Source of the DNA: Albula goreensis
Lineage: Eukaryota > Chordata > Actinopteri > Albuliformes > Albulidae
Length of the DNA stretch: 64,000 nt
Reading direction: 5' to 3'
Assembly (NCBI GenBank): GCA_022829145.1
Contig: CM040741.1
Location: 44,314,534-44,378,533, forward strand
Shown here piece by piece: positions 52,801 through 64,000 of the stretch. The notes under the pieces were generated by a model. The model saw only the letters and a program-made list of their open reading frames with translations. It was not told the origin of the DNA and ran no database searches. Position 1 is the stretch's first letter. Every line of letters starts with the position of its first letter. The position numbers and the translations under genes were made by a program.

Positions 52801-55037
52801 TTGTTATTATAATCTATTGAAAATATTATTTAAATCATGCTAAATAAAGCCTCTCCCCTAAACTATGGATTTTATCCTAAACATCAGATTATAGGACTCT
52901 CGTATGTATACAGGCTGATTATAGATTGACAACCCTTTAATGTGATAAATATAGCTGGCCTGGTCACATGGTTTGGCAGCCATGTCATGCACAGATATTT
53001 CATGTGCTTACAGCCAGTTCATCTTGTATGTATCACTTCATCTTGCGGCATCCCATACTTTGATATTCTTAATTATAGGAGGTAGATAAATAATGAAATG
53101 AAACACCAACTGAAAAATGACTTGTCTTTTGACATAAATTAAGACTGCATTTCATTTTAATGTCAATACCAATATGTTTCTGACAAAAAATTGAGTTTAA
53201 AATGACCATTTTTATTTTATATTTTAGTTTCTAAACATGAGAGATCAAACAGATTTTGAAACAGATCAAATAATTGGTGGCTGAATATAAGCATTTGCGT
53301 CAGTCAAAATTATTTCATGTGTCCAGAGCAGCAGTGTAAAAAGTGATGATGGAATAGGCTGAGAAAAGGAAAACTTTATCAGGAAAGCGGAACAGTGGTC
53401 ACAACCCAAAACTTATAGACAGGGATAGATACTAAAACCAACAAAAGTGCAGTTTTAAAAATTATGACAGAAAAATTCAAAATTGGTCTCAATTAAACAT
53501 TGTGAGCTTTACAAAGGTAATATTGATTATAGGACCGCTATTTTAAAAGCTCAAAACGCAAAATAATTTGGCGTACCAAAGAGCACAAAATATGGACTTC
53601 TGAGAAGCGAAAGGCCGTAATATAATCTATATAATAATAATAATGAGTCATCTTTTTGTTTTTTCTACGTCTGGACAGGCTTATGCAGTCGTCGATTTGC
53701 AAAGAAAAATCAAGGGGGATGGCCAACCTCGGAGCGGAAGGATGGTGGTATGTTTCTACATTTTTTATATCTATGCTTAATTATAAGAAACAAAGACAGA
53801 AATGTACTTGTAACTAGTATTTATTAATACAAAATCTATCCAATTATTTGCAATGTTATTTTATTTATATAATAACACCAACAAATCGGTCATGTTATTT
53901 CAAACAAACAAATACGTTAGATAGCTCGCAAGTGAACAGGTTAGCCGCCTATTGTGAGCAAACGAACACGTGAACGTGTATTATCTGCGACGGTCTCATT
54001 GAAGATTAAACATTGGCTGAGTTGTTGTCAAAGGTTTGTTACATAAGGGACATATTATCTATTAATAATAATACATGAGATTGGTTATTATCTCCCCTGT
54101 CGTTTTCTTCTTTACTAAAAACAACTTCAAAGGTCCTGCTTCACCGGTCGCTTCGCCTTTTTAAGCTGTAGCATCTGTTACCCTCGTCAAAACTCACGAT
54201 GAAGTTGCATTAGCCAATGAGAAGCATGCATTTTCAGGCGCCAAGAAAATAAGCAATAAGCAATCATCAGCCACCACTGCACTGAGAATACAAAACAACA
54301 CTAGAGTGGAAATAACGTACGATCGACATTTAAATATCGCTGACAGGTTTCATCTTTTCGTTATTAGGCGATAAATAGCATAGTTAATTCCATTAAAGCA
54401 AAGGGGATAGGAAGGGAGAAGACAATTTTCCAACGGGGATAGCATCAACCCGTATCCCCCCTCAACTCGAGCCCTGGGCTCATGTTTGTGATATTGTGAG
54501 TCATTGGGACCAATTATGAGTCTGTCTGGTAGGATTACAGCCAGGAAATTCAAAGCCATCTTTGGTAATTGGTCAACCACCAAGCCTTTATGGGAAGGTC
54601 TGGCCAAAGTCCTAATTAGTTAATAAACGTGAACATATTTTTTTATCATTATGTAAGATATTATTGTTTCCAATATTTTGTCTACTCTTTTTTTCCTGCT
54701 GAAATGTTATGGCACTCCAAAACCACCAAGCCAAGCCCTGCTTTAAAACAGGTTGTAGAAATATAAAAAATAAGAAAAATCAATTCCTGAACTATCTCAT
54801 AACATTTTTTACAGCATTTGTAGAAAAGACAGCAGGTTGTCTGAATGTAGTAAATTGGCACAATTCATAATTGGATCTATTGTGCTTTGAAGTCTGAAGC
54901 TTACAGTGGCAAAAGGTCTCTTAACTATAGGAGACGTGGAATCGGCCTAATTTTCATGGTTAAAGTGTGCCCTTTGATCACGCACCTTGATTGCTCATTG
55001 GCTTTTGTGAGCGTTATCTGAAGATAATGGCTTCTAA

Positions 55038-55043
55038 TATAAA
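55038..55043 (+). promoter_or_regulatory. TATA box of leap2
   Basis: TATAAA lies 63 bases before the leap2 ATG, so transcription should start near 55065-55070. An inverted CCAAT box (attgg) is at 54998-55002, about 40 bases further upstream, a usual spacing. Confidence 0.65.
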
Positions 55044-55105
55044 GCCTGCCTGCCTGCTATTACAGCATTCACATTGCTCAATACTCAACTCCCAAGCAGC
55101 CAAAC

Positions 55106-57361
55106 ATGGGGACACTACATCATAAACTCTTTGCAACCTTCTTGCTCCTGTCACTGGTCTGTGCCTTACAGGTAGGACTCCTCTGACTGAACTCTATTCA
55201 GTACAGAATCCAAAAGGGGGTGGTTCACTAGATGCCACTCAATTGTCTTAAGAATATGTTGCCGTTGTTATGCAGTAGTTGATCAGTATTGCATTGTCAT
55301 TTGGACTGTGGGTTCAGGCATTTTCTTGTGTAGTGCCTCTTTTTAAAATAATTTTTGTAAGCAGGGAATGTCCAATGGTCACATAAGGTCATATGCTGTG
55401 TAAGCTGTGTCAATCATGTTCTGTACTGTCTCGTGCTGAAAATACTATTATGATACACTCTCACTCATTCTCTATATTTTCTGCCCTTGTCTGTAACTAT
55501 TTGCACCCTGTGGGCACTGGCCCTAGGTCATTGTGCCATCTGCTCTGGCACTGAAATCAGAGGCTAAATGTACATCAACAAGATTAAAGATAGCTTGTCA
55601 CCAACATGAACAGTCCTGTAGAACTGTGTGTGCAGTAAAAATAGTCACCGACTTGCAGGCAAGTGCATCATAGAAGTGCTCATGCCTTAGTTGCAGTGCT
55701 TGCCTTGCATATGTGCGCATGGTTACAGCAGGTGAGATGCAGTTTTGTATGACTAGCATGATGTCAATAATAGCTTTCTCTGCAAGCCAGGAACGTGATT
55801 TTGTAGATGCATCAATGCTTTATTTAGGCCAGCTGATCACACAATACACAAAAAAATACTTTACCATGTCTTTGTAGCAGCATTATTTAGAACCAGAACC
55901 ACAAACTTACGTGGCACAATGATGTCTTTAACAAGTCATTGTTTATCAGAGTACTGGGCACTAAATTTCCTCACCATGGCACAGTTCCAGGACGCAGTGC
56001 TGACTGAGTGAATTTTCCCAGCCCGAGCATGAATGCTGTCAATGAACTTTGTGGCAAATAATCAGAGAAACGTGTGCAGGCAGAGTCCTGTAGAGGCCCC
56101 TCTGTCCATATTTCTGTAACAGTGAAGCCATAGCAGTGACTTAGGGATGTCTACTGGTGCAGGTACAGACAGCTCCATTGCCAGAGGAATGGGGAACGGA
56201 GCTGATTTACCGAGCCAAGCGGTCTCTGCTGTGGCGCTGGAACACCTTGCGGCCTGTGGGGGCCAGTTGCTGGAAGCATTCAGAGTGTGGGACCAACTAC
56301 TGTAGGTGAGTTCCCATTGCAAACTGAGTCCAGGTATTGTACTACATATGAGGAAACAGATGCCTAGTGTAGACTACAGATATTTTTACAGAGTCATTTC
56401 TAAAAACATAGGTTCTGTAGCTTTCTAACAGACCTTTCATATGGCAAAAGTATTTTGAACAAATCTAAACTTGAAAACTCAGACTATATGAATACAAATG
56501 AAGGCACATTTTCTAACTCATCCAATCTGATGTGCAAGAAAGTTAGTTAATCCAATGGAAGGTGAGATTGTAAGTGGAAAGGCAGACTCATGCAAAAACA
56601 GGTAATCACATCCTGTAGTCTAATAGGCCAAAAAACTTCATTCGGTAAATAAAGAGAATTAAAAATGTCCAAATATACCCTTACAGTGTTTTCAGATGCA
56701 ATTCTTAGGTGTTGTTCTACTGACAGAAGTACTTACTTCAAGAGAAATCCTCACACATGAAACAGGCCTTCTACCAAGTCTTAACAAAGGCAAGGGATAA
56801 AATGAAATCACTTACATTGTGAAATTTTCCATTTTTAAAGGGTGTTGTTCTTTTGAATACTGGTTTTGCAATGAAGATGTTTCCTCAAATATAAAAGGTG
56901 ATTCATACATTTATATAGCGCCATTAACTGAACACTGACATTCCCAGTTCCCCTTCGGAAGGTGACTAAGCTCTTTTGGTCAATTGCTAACAATTAAGTA
57001 ACAATCAAGTAACTTAGATGTACTTTTAATGACAGCAAAAATTACCACAGCAATATGCAAAGAATTTTAGAGAAAGCATGCATTTATTCCAATTAAAGGC
57101 TGGAAGTTATCCTTTGACAGAAAACAACATTGGTGAATATTACTAAAAACTATGTACATATTCACTTATTTGGAAATAGTCTGGATACAAATACATTGAG
57201 TCTTTCCAGGACAGAGACACCCAAATCTATATAAAATGTTTCCCACCTACAGGGGAGAACCATCATGATGAATCTTTACATGAAAGCCTTGATACTAACA
57301 TGCTTGCTTTTTCTATCTTTTTAGGGATAAAGTGTGCTCTCACAGAGTTTTTGCATCATGA
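55106..57361 (+). CDS. leap2: LEAP2, liver-expressed antimicrobial peptide 2 precursor
   Basis: Three exons: 55106-55171, 56163-56305 and 57325-57361 (TGA 57359-57361); 81 residues. Exon 1 encodes the signal peptide (LFATFLLLSLVCALQ). Exon 2 encodes the propeptide, a furin-type RAKR site (residues 39-42) and most of the mature peptide, which starts SLLWRWNTLRPVGASC. Exon 3 finishes it. The mature form is 39 residues with cysteines at mature positions 16, 22, 27 and 32, the same 6-5-5 spacing as human LEAP2. LEAP2 is secreted by liver and gut; it has antimicrobial activity in vitro and antagonises the ghrelin receptor in mammals. The gene lies between the two SCARB2-type genes on the opposite strand. 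Exon 2 could also begin at 56169 (second AG), removing Val-Gln. Confidence 0.95.
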
Positions 57362-58141
57362 ATCTGCAGAGTCTCCCACCCTTTCTTGCAGCCTGACCTA
57401 TGCTAAAAATGCATTAACTTTAAAAGGCTCTTCAAAGGATTAAATAAGCAAAGGACAACAACTGCTGTCTTAAAAACTGACCTCTGCATTTGGACACCCT
57501 TCCAGTTCACTCTTCTGATTACCACAGTATTTTCTTCAACATGATTGGGTTTAAAAGCTTTACCTGCACATCTTCCACTTAATAGAGGCCTTGACATAAT
57601 TCCAGAAATACATATGTGACTGAAACTCGTTATCTATTGATTAATGTACCCTCATGCTACCAGAAATGCACTGTTCATTGCATAGCTCACTAGTTGAAAA
57701 ATATATATGAATGGAAATGTTTAATTTATATACTATGGACGTCAATATGTGATGCTGTCTTGTGGTTTAAATAGCTCAATTTGTAACAAACCAAGAAAAA
57801 TGTCAACACAAACACCACTTTTACTCAGTATAGAGAAGTTTCTATGAACAGGAAATCTAATTGCTGATCACAAATTCTTTGCACTAACAAACACAATTGA
57901 GGAGATGTGCATACTGTGTCAATACAGCTGTTATTTATTTGCAAATATATGAAGAGTTGGCAATTCTGTATACAGAAAATGTAAATATTAATATTTTATA
58001 CTTTTATTGTTACAACAGTAGTGCAAACAATTAGTAAAGGAAGACATACCCAATGGTGACTTGACTGATACAGATGAAAAAAATGGTACTGGTTTTCAAT
58101 ATGAGTTGTTACGTGAAATTCACTGGCATTGTTTGGAAACT

Positions 58142-58147
58142 GAAAAT
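58142..58147 (+). terminator. candidate leap2 polyadenylation signal
   Basis: AATAAA about 780 bases after the leap2 stop; an ATTAAA variant at about 57438 would give a much shorter 3'UTR. Confidence 0.4.
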
Positions 58148-59908
58148 AAAACAATATATGTCTTATACAACTTCAGTTAGTTCAGAGAGGAGAAGTGATA
58201 AAGAAAATACAAAAACATCAATATATACATCAAGTACTCTTCATTAGTATGCCAAAACACATTCTGTGCAAAATATGAAATCATAATGCAGTACACGCAG
58301 TAAAAGCTGCCAAAACACATGAGAATACTGTAGGTGTAAAATTCATTTGACATGGAGAGGACAACTACCTGTGAAATGAATGTAGCTATTATTGTAAGGA
58401 TATATATTTCTGGAGAGAAAGGTACTGGCTTTTGTTCAGTGTATATTCAAGAATTACAATATGTAGAGTAAGTTTTTTTGTACACTGAACAGTAGGAACT
58501 GACTGTATAAGCACTGAACTGTAAAAACCAATCCTAGAGAATACTTCATATATTTTTCCCTTTGTCCTCACTTTTTCATTGTCATAGTTTTAAATAAATT
58601 TTCAGACATAACAGATGATATATATCAATTCTGTCACAAAAGAAGGATCCTGTTCATAGATTTTCTAGTTTTCTCAAGTTTAGCAAAAAGAAACATATAA
58701 TCAGAAATGTTTCCTTAAAGTGATGGAAGTGTTGTTCTCCATAGTCAGACTGAGTGGTTTGTGGATTTACAAACATTGATAAACAGGTTCTGTTCCTGCT
58801 TCTGGCAGCCTTTATTGTCTATCAAAGACAGTATCATGCTCTACGATTAACAAAGTAAAAGTTAGTCACATAAAATTAATTGATAGGGATATTATGGACA
58901 GCAACATTTGTCCCAATGCAAACAAGAGTGCCTGTGTAACTGTTTTAAGGCTTTTATCTAATTTTTGCATATATTTTACCAGGTTTATTCAACCTTCAGC
59001 AGTTAGGCTTGCATTCATCTGAGCAGGTTACCCATTACACAGCCTTTGAACTCCCAAAATAAATAGACAAAACCCCTGATTTAGTGGTTAAAATACCCAT
59101 AAAGTGCAAACAAATGTTGTACAAGAAGCAACACTTTCATGAACAGGAATTCTGAAAGCAGAGGCAAGCTTTCATCTTGGCCACTGTCACAGAATAAAAT
59201 TTAGTTGAAAAAGGAGAAAAAGTCAAACCAATTGAGAGGTCTTATTAGCAAAAACATGTATAATTAGAATGTCATTACATCACTCATTCCTTTTATGTCA
59301 TCAGATCAAACACACACTGTTCACTTGTGAGTTCACCCTGCCTTTTCCGCAATAGTATCTTCATCAATCAAAAACCCACTTGTGTTGTCTGTTGAAGCCA
59401 TTGCTGTCCAGCTACACTCCAAGCATTTCCCATGTCCCTTTGTAGAAAGCATCTTCTAACACACTTGCCATTAAAAAACATTCTTGCCCCTCTGGAGAAA
59501 GGTTTCACAAAAAGCAGCCAGAACAGGTAAAAAGGGTATAAAAATCCTAATGAATGTCCATCTGCAGTCTCTTCTATGTGGAACATATTATTTATCAAAT
59601 ATTCCTTGTGAGAGGACAGGTAGAAGATTGCCACTCAAATAAAAAAAGAGACTTACAAACTTAATCAAACACTATATCAGAAACATTCTTTGGATTACCT
59701 TACTTAATGGAGACTGCTCAGTACACTGGTTGCTCTTATCCTAGGGAAAAACTCCAAAACCAAATATCACAGTGACATGTGATGAGAGAACTTAGTTATG
59801 AGTGGGGGAAGCCTTGCAGTAGGGGTATGCTTTTTCATTTGGATACCTTCAGTGGGAAGACCTTGGTTACCATAGTCTTCCAGTCTGTAATTCTACCTCA
59901 TGGCGGAG
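58148..59908. other. leap2/scarb2 convergent 3' regions
   Basis: AT-rich, no coding frame of known type. Probably the 3'UTR of scarb2 from 59908 down to about 58.8 kb, then a short spacer. Confidence 0.5.
58810..58815 (-). terminator. candidate polyadenylation signal of downstream scarb2
   Basis: TTTATT on plus, AATAAA on the gene strand, about 1.1 kb after the scarb2 stop and about 660 bp from the leap2 signal. The two genes are convergent here. Confidence 0.35.
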
Positions 59909-62005
59909 TTAGGATGAGCTTAGCAGGGGCTGCCGTTCTGCTGGAGTGGACTGCAAAGAAAGGAGAAAGATTCAACCACGCACTCAATCAGTCTAAATAA
60001 GAGAACCATAAGCCTCTGAACACGAGGTTAACAACCAGATGTGGGTGTGGTGGCAGCAGAAGAAGCAATCAATTATTTATTATGACTAAAATAACAAACA
60101 CTATGACTGCTACTTCTAAAGCTGCTGCTACTACTACTACTTTAGAATTATTTTAACGTTGCAGATTTCCTTAAACAGGGTCACTTAAATGCAGATTGAT
60201 TCATGTTCACTACATATAGAAGGGTCTACACTGAAACATCAGGTCATTGTATGTCTATATGCCAATCAACTTTAAATTTATGAGATTGCCCACAATTTCA
60301 GTTGGGCTTTTAAATCAGGATGTTAAATAAGAAAAGGAATGACTAGCTAAAAAGAATGATTATACTTTTACAACTGAAGAAAAGAAATAAGGTTGGTTCA
60401 GGAACAATATTCATTTAGTCTTTCAATTAAATAAGATATTTTCTTGACAGCTTCCGAAAACAGACTTTGTATTTAACACAGTATCTAATTTAACACAGGG
60501 TCTGCCTACTTACTGAAGCTGCTCAGGTTTGATGTATTTGCCTCAGGTACAAAAAATATATCTTTTACCTTGTATAAATGAAGATATATTAACAGAGTTT
60601 TTGGTGTGATTTTTGCTCAGACAAGTGTCTCTAGCTTACCTCAGGGCCTCGCTGCCGGCACATGAGCACCATGAAGACTACGCCCATTACAATGCCCAGA
60701 CCAATCAGGATGAAGGGGATGTTGACAACCACATCTCCCATGGAAACTACTGCTTTTACCTTCTTGGCTGACTCCTCATCAATAGTTACACTCTAGAGAG
60801 AGAGTCACACACAAGAACCATCACAACTGTCAAGAATAGTCAGCCACCATCAAAGTAAAACAGCTTGTCATAGATAAACAATGCTCTGACTTCCTGTTGG
60901 GAAGGACACAGCCAATGGAGTAAGGAAAAGATACATCCATCAAGTATGGTTCTGCTACATTGGACTTCGATGTCCTTGCCAAAGGCACACTTTGTATTTT
61001 TTTTTTCCTGTATACTGAGAACCACCCCGTCCTCCTGGGAGTTGCTTTTAAATTTCCATGGCGGCCCACTAGGTAAAAACACGTTCTCAGGAAGCCACAC
61101 AGTTCAGCCCTGTGATATCAACAAATAACGGTCCCCTGTGTTTGATAATGGGATGGTGAACAACAGTCAGTAGTAGCACGTTTTGCCCCTGAAACCCTAG
61201 TGGCCTCTAAGATAAACTGAGTATTTGAGCTACACAGAGAATATTCCAAAACTGAAATAATACATAAATCAATTTTCCTGGATTCACTTGGAAAGACCAA
61301 TCACAGCCAATAAATGTGTTAATTCTTTAAAACACAAATTATTTAGTTTGCAACTAAATTTTTATTTGGACCTGTTAGTAACACAGACCCAGTAAACTAA
61401 CTGTATCCATCTTGTCTTCTCTAACATGGTCAAAACAAGGAGTATGAGTGACAATCACAATATGACAATGCCACAGCCAGGCATGGCTAGACCTGCAATG
61501 GACTGTTCTAACAGGTCTGTTGATGCCGTAAGCTAATGCAGTCCACACTTAACCCGTTTGCAGCAATGTTTTTATCTGTCAAGGTGATGGATGGCATTCA
61601 GAATTTTCTGTAAAAGATTAAGAATTCTTGGTGAATGGAGCCCCTGAGCTAGAGCCTCCCTGCAACACATCTTTCAGTATGCAAAACTTGGATGTTTGCT
61701 TAATGAAACAAAGTGACCTTTCCTCCATTTGGCCAAAAAAGTGGAGCTCCTGGTCACTGGCTTAAGTGAGCTATTATTATTTATACCAACAATGTTACAT
61801 CAAAATCGCGGGCGTGTTCTGTAACCACTATTTTAGCAGACACAGTGTTCTCATTAAGGAGCCACAACTGATTACTATCAGCTCTAAGTTCAGACAAAAT
61901 GTGAAAATTGATTGATATTCCAAACACAACAACAATGAACATGGAAGACTTACCTCATTGAGGTACATTATGGGAAATACCAGAGTTCTGACATTGCCAG
62001 TTTGG
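59909..62005 (-). CDS. scarb2: SCARB2 (LIMP-2), last three coding exons
   Basis: Exons in transcript order: 62005-61954, 60792-60640 and 59950-59909 (TAA 59909-59911). Lengths 52, 153 and 42 nt; the first two equal the matching exons of the neighbouring gene. The first reads QTGNVRTLVFPIMYLNE, close to human LIMP-2. The second carries the C-terminal membrane helix (IPFILIGLGIVMGVVFMVL). The tail is short and ends ERQPLLSSS, an acidic dileucine of the type that binds AP-3 in LIMP-2. The protein should be a lysosomal membrane receptor. The 5' exons lie beyond 64000. Tandem paralogue of the gene at 26773-47143. Suffix a/b not decided. Confidence 0.9.
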
Positions 62006-64000
62006 CTGCAAAAGAAAATGAGAACATGTGGGACAATGTAGGACGTGACATTTCACCTAGATACAAATTTCCGTGTTGTCACCCAGTTGCTTGCCATGAG
62101 GCTATGAGTCTCAGTCTTTCTTCTATTAAAAGACATCAGGTCGTATTTTGAGGCCAGCTGTATTATTGATCAAAAAGAAAAGAAATTCCACACCCTGCTT
62201 CTGGAAAAATGTACAATCTTGTCACGCAAGTCACGAATACCAAGAGTTTTTTCCACTGCCATTACATTATATTATGGACATGTAGCAGATGTTCTTATCC
62301 AGACTGACTTACAGTGTGAAGACAGGTGCATAGATCAGCCATTTCAACAGGGCACTGTTTCATACCAACTGAAGCTTTTGCTTCCCATTAAATGAAGTAG
62401 CTGGATAGCAAAAGCTACTTCACCAAAAGACTTGAAAGATTCTGCATTCTTGGTAGCAAAATAGCTGTACACAAATAAACAGTAAAATGAGCAAAAATAA
62501 CTAGCTGGATGTAAGGGTAAACCAGAAATATCTGGCTTCTTGCTGTCTGTATTACAAGAAATGCAAAAAAGCAATAATTTAACAAAAATCTAATTGTCCA
62601 TTGATGAAAGTACAAAATGAACCTCTCCTGCCATGATTTGTTCATATGAAGGCAAAACAGTTTTGAATAGCATGCTAAATAAAAAAGCAATGGCTCCAAT
62701 CAGAGGCGGCAGGCTACAAAAACGCATGATTTTTATGAATCGTTTAATGCATCAAATTCTGCTTCTTAATAAAATGAACCTTTTAGTTTCTCTGGAATAT
62801 ACAAATGTGTTATTTTATTTGGCTATTTCAAGATATTTTGCACTTTCAGTTTTTTATCACTCTGACTGTTTTGTAGTTGCCTTTTCATTCCAGTTTTCTG
62901 TAATTTTTTATCAAATTTACCTGCAGAGGTGTGTCACCCTGCAAGACCTCCAGTCACATTTGCTTCTTAACACTTTTATCGAGGTGAAGGCATTCCTTTG
63001 AAGCACTGAACATTAGATATGGTATGATGGACAACAGGGATTTGAAAATTAAAGTACGAGTTATTCTTAACTTGCTATTTAGTGTGTTTAAGCAGGTCGT
63101 AAAAAACAATTTTCATTTAGTAGGGCTATGTATTTTTTCCCCTCATTTCCAGGGTCAGTTCTAGACATTTTAAACATTTACTCCTTTTTACAACTTTCAA
63201 TACAAATTTTCCATTCAGTGTTTAAAACTGAATTCCATTTATCTGAATTCTACTATTCAATCCATTTGTCTGCAAAACAGAAAATACAGGGCCCTTCCTA
63301 AATTCATAATGTACAAGCAGCTGCAGGGTTAATTTCTCCATGCAGCTGTGAAAATTGCCATACATTGACATACTAAGCTGATATATTTATACTCCATGAT
63401 GGTATTTTTTGGACACTGTAATACAGTATTCAGTTACACTGAAAATGGATGCTCTACTCTGCCAACTACAGTAGCTCAGCTGCCAGTCCTGCTTCTACCG
63501 TCTTTTCCTGTCCTGATTTAGCCAAAGACACATGTCATTCCACTGAAGCTGATCTGCGTCATTCTAGGTATGCTTATCCACTCTCAGAATGGACATATAC
63601 ACATTAGTTGAGTACTGAATATTATAAACCTGCCAGAAACAGACCCTAATTTATTCCACTTATCACTCTTCATCCAATGGGTGGACCATTTGGCTTAAAA
63701 ATAATATCCTGATTTCTTCAGGCATTCTTACAATGATGATAATTTGGCAATGGTATATTTCTCTTTTCTTACTGGAGTGAATGCATGTCACCACCTCCCA
63801 GTTTCATTCAAGTGTATTTAAAAATGTGATTTAACTAAAAGACTATGCAAGACAAATGAAAGTGGTTTTATGCTGGACTGTGGCCATCTAACTCTTCTGC
63901 TTGCTGCTGTGTTTAAGGTGAAGCTTTGCCAATACATAAACAAGACATTGTGAAATTTTAGCCAAAAGGATGTTAAATGTGGAAAACTGGAAAAAAAAGA
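62006..64000. other. scarb2 intron (to window end)
   Basis: No upstream exon equivalent (the 74-nt exon preceding the 52-nt one in the paralogue) was found. It contains a fish repeat fragment at 62259-62315. The longest open frame (62633-63001) has no known domain. Confidence 0.6.
62259..62315. repeat. fragment of a very common teleost interspersed repeat
   Basis: Sequence with tagcagatgttcttatccag and ctgacttacagtg matches a motif (TTAGCAGACGCTCTTATCCA-like followed by GCGACTTACA) widespread in teleost genomes. Family recalled, not searched. Confidence 0.6.

Larger units (their letters stand above)
47144..55037. other. spacer between the scarb2-like gene and leap2
   Basis: The first about 600 bases (to about 47760) should hold the scarb2-like 5'UTR and promoter, with an inverted CCAAT (attgg) near 47720 and a few CpGs. 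The rest is AT-rich. It includes the duplicated segment at 48252-48465 and 49693-49853. The short frame at 54350-54607 has no known domain. No further gene was found. Confidence 0.55.

Noticed and set aside
54350-54607. 85-residue minus-strand frame upstream of leap2
   Set aside because: No known domain or splice context; cannot be told from chance.
62633-63001. 122-residue open frame on plus
   Set aside because: No recognisable domain, composition typical of AT-rich intron, and it lies inside the scarb2 intron antisense to the gene.
1-64000. tRNA, rRNA, CRISPR arrays or prokaryotic operons
   Set aside because: None seen; the window is vertebrate nuclear DNA.

Overview
The window is nuclear DNA from a ray-finned fish, most probably a teleost. 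It has long introns with GT/AG borders, vertebrate single-copy genes with strong protein similarity to their human counterparts, fish-type hAT and Tc/mariner debris, and a liver-expressed antimicrobial peptide 2 gene. No bacterial, viral or organellar genes were seen. The species cannot be named from this sequence alone.

Layout. (1) 250-6022, plus strand: the 3' part of PPEF2, a calmodulin-type EF-hand protein phosphatase; eight coding exons, with the 5' part before the window. (2) 8117-22669, minus strand: complete NUP54, 15 coding exons, 609 residues, with an N-terminal FG-repeat domain longer than in mammals. Its introns carry several DNA-transposon fossils, two of them hAT elements with intact or near-intact 8-bp target duplications. 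(3) 26773-47143, minus strand: a complete 12-exon CD36-family gene of the SCARB2/LIMP-2 type, 510 residues, with an inferred 3'UTR of about 3.8 kb running to within about 330 bp of the NUP54 start codon. (4) 47144-55105: gene-poor spacer with a duplicated segment. (5) 55106-57361, plus strand: complete three-exon LEAP2, 81-residue precursor. (6) 59909-62005 and beyond, minus strand: the last three coding exons of a second SCARB2 gene, whose 5' part lies past the window end.

Gene order PPEF2 - NUP54 - SCARB2 resembles the human 4q21 block, but here PPEF2 and NUP54 are direct convergent neighbours without the genes that lie between them in mammals. The two SCARB2-type genes are a tandem pair with LEAP2 between them on the other strand.

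The most interesting observation is the cytoplasmic tails of the tandem pair. The partial downstream copy ends in an ERQPLL acidic-dileucine signal like the lysosomal sorting signal of mammalian LIMP-2. The complete copy ends in an unrelated 40-residue exon with two YxxPhi-type motifs and no dileucine, suggesting a change of sorting or signalling after duplication. Other notable structures are a long near-perfect hairpin in the inferred scarb2-like 3'UTR, a foldback of about 260 bp inside NUP54, and a NUP54 FG domain built from symmetric phase-1 exons.
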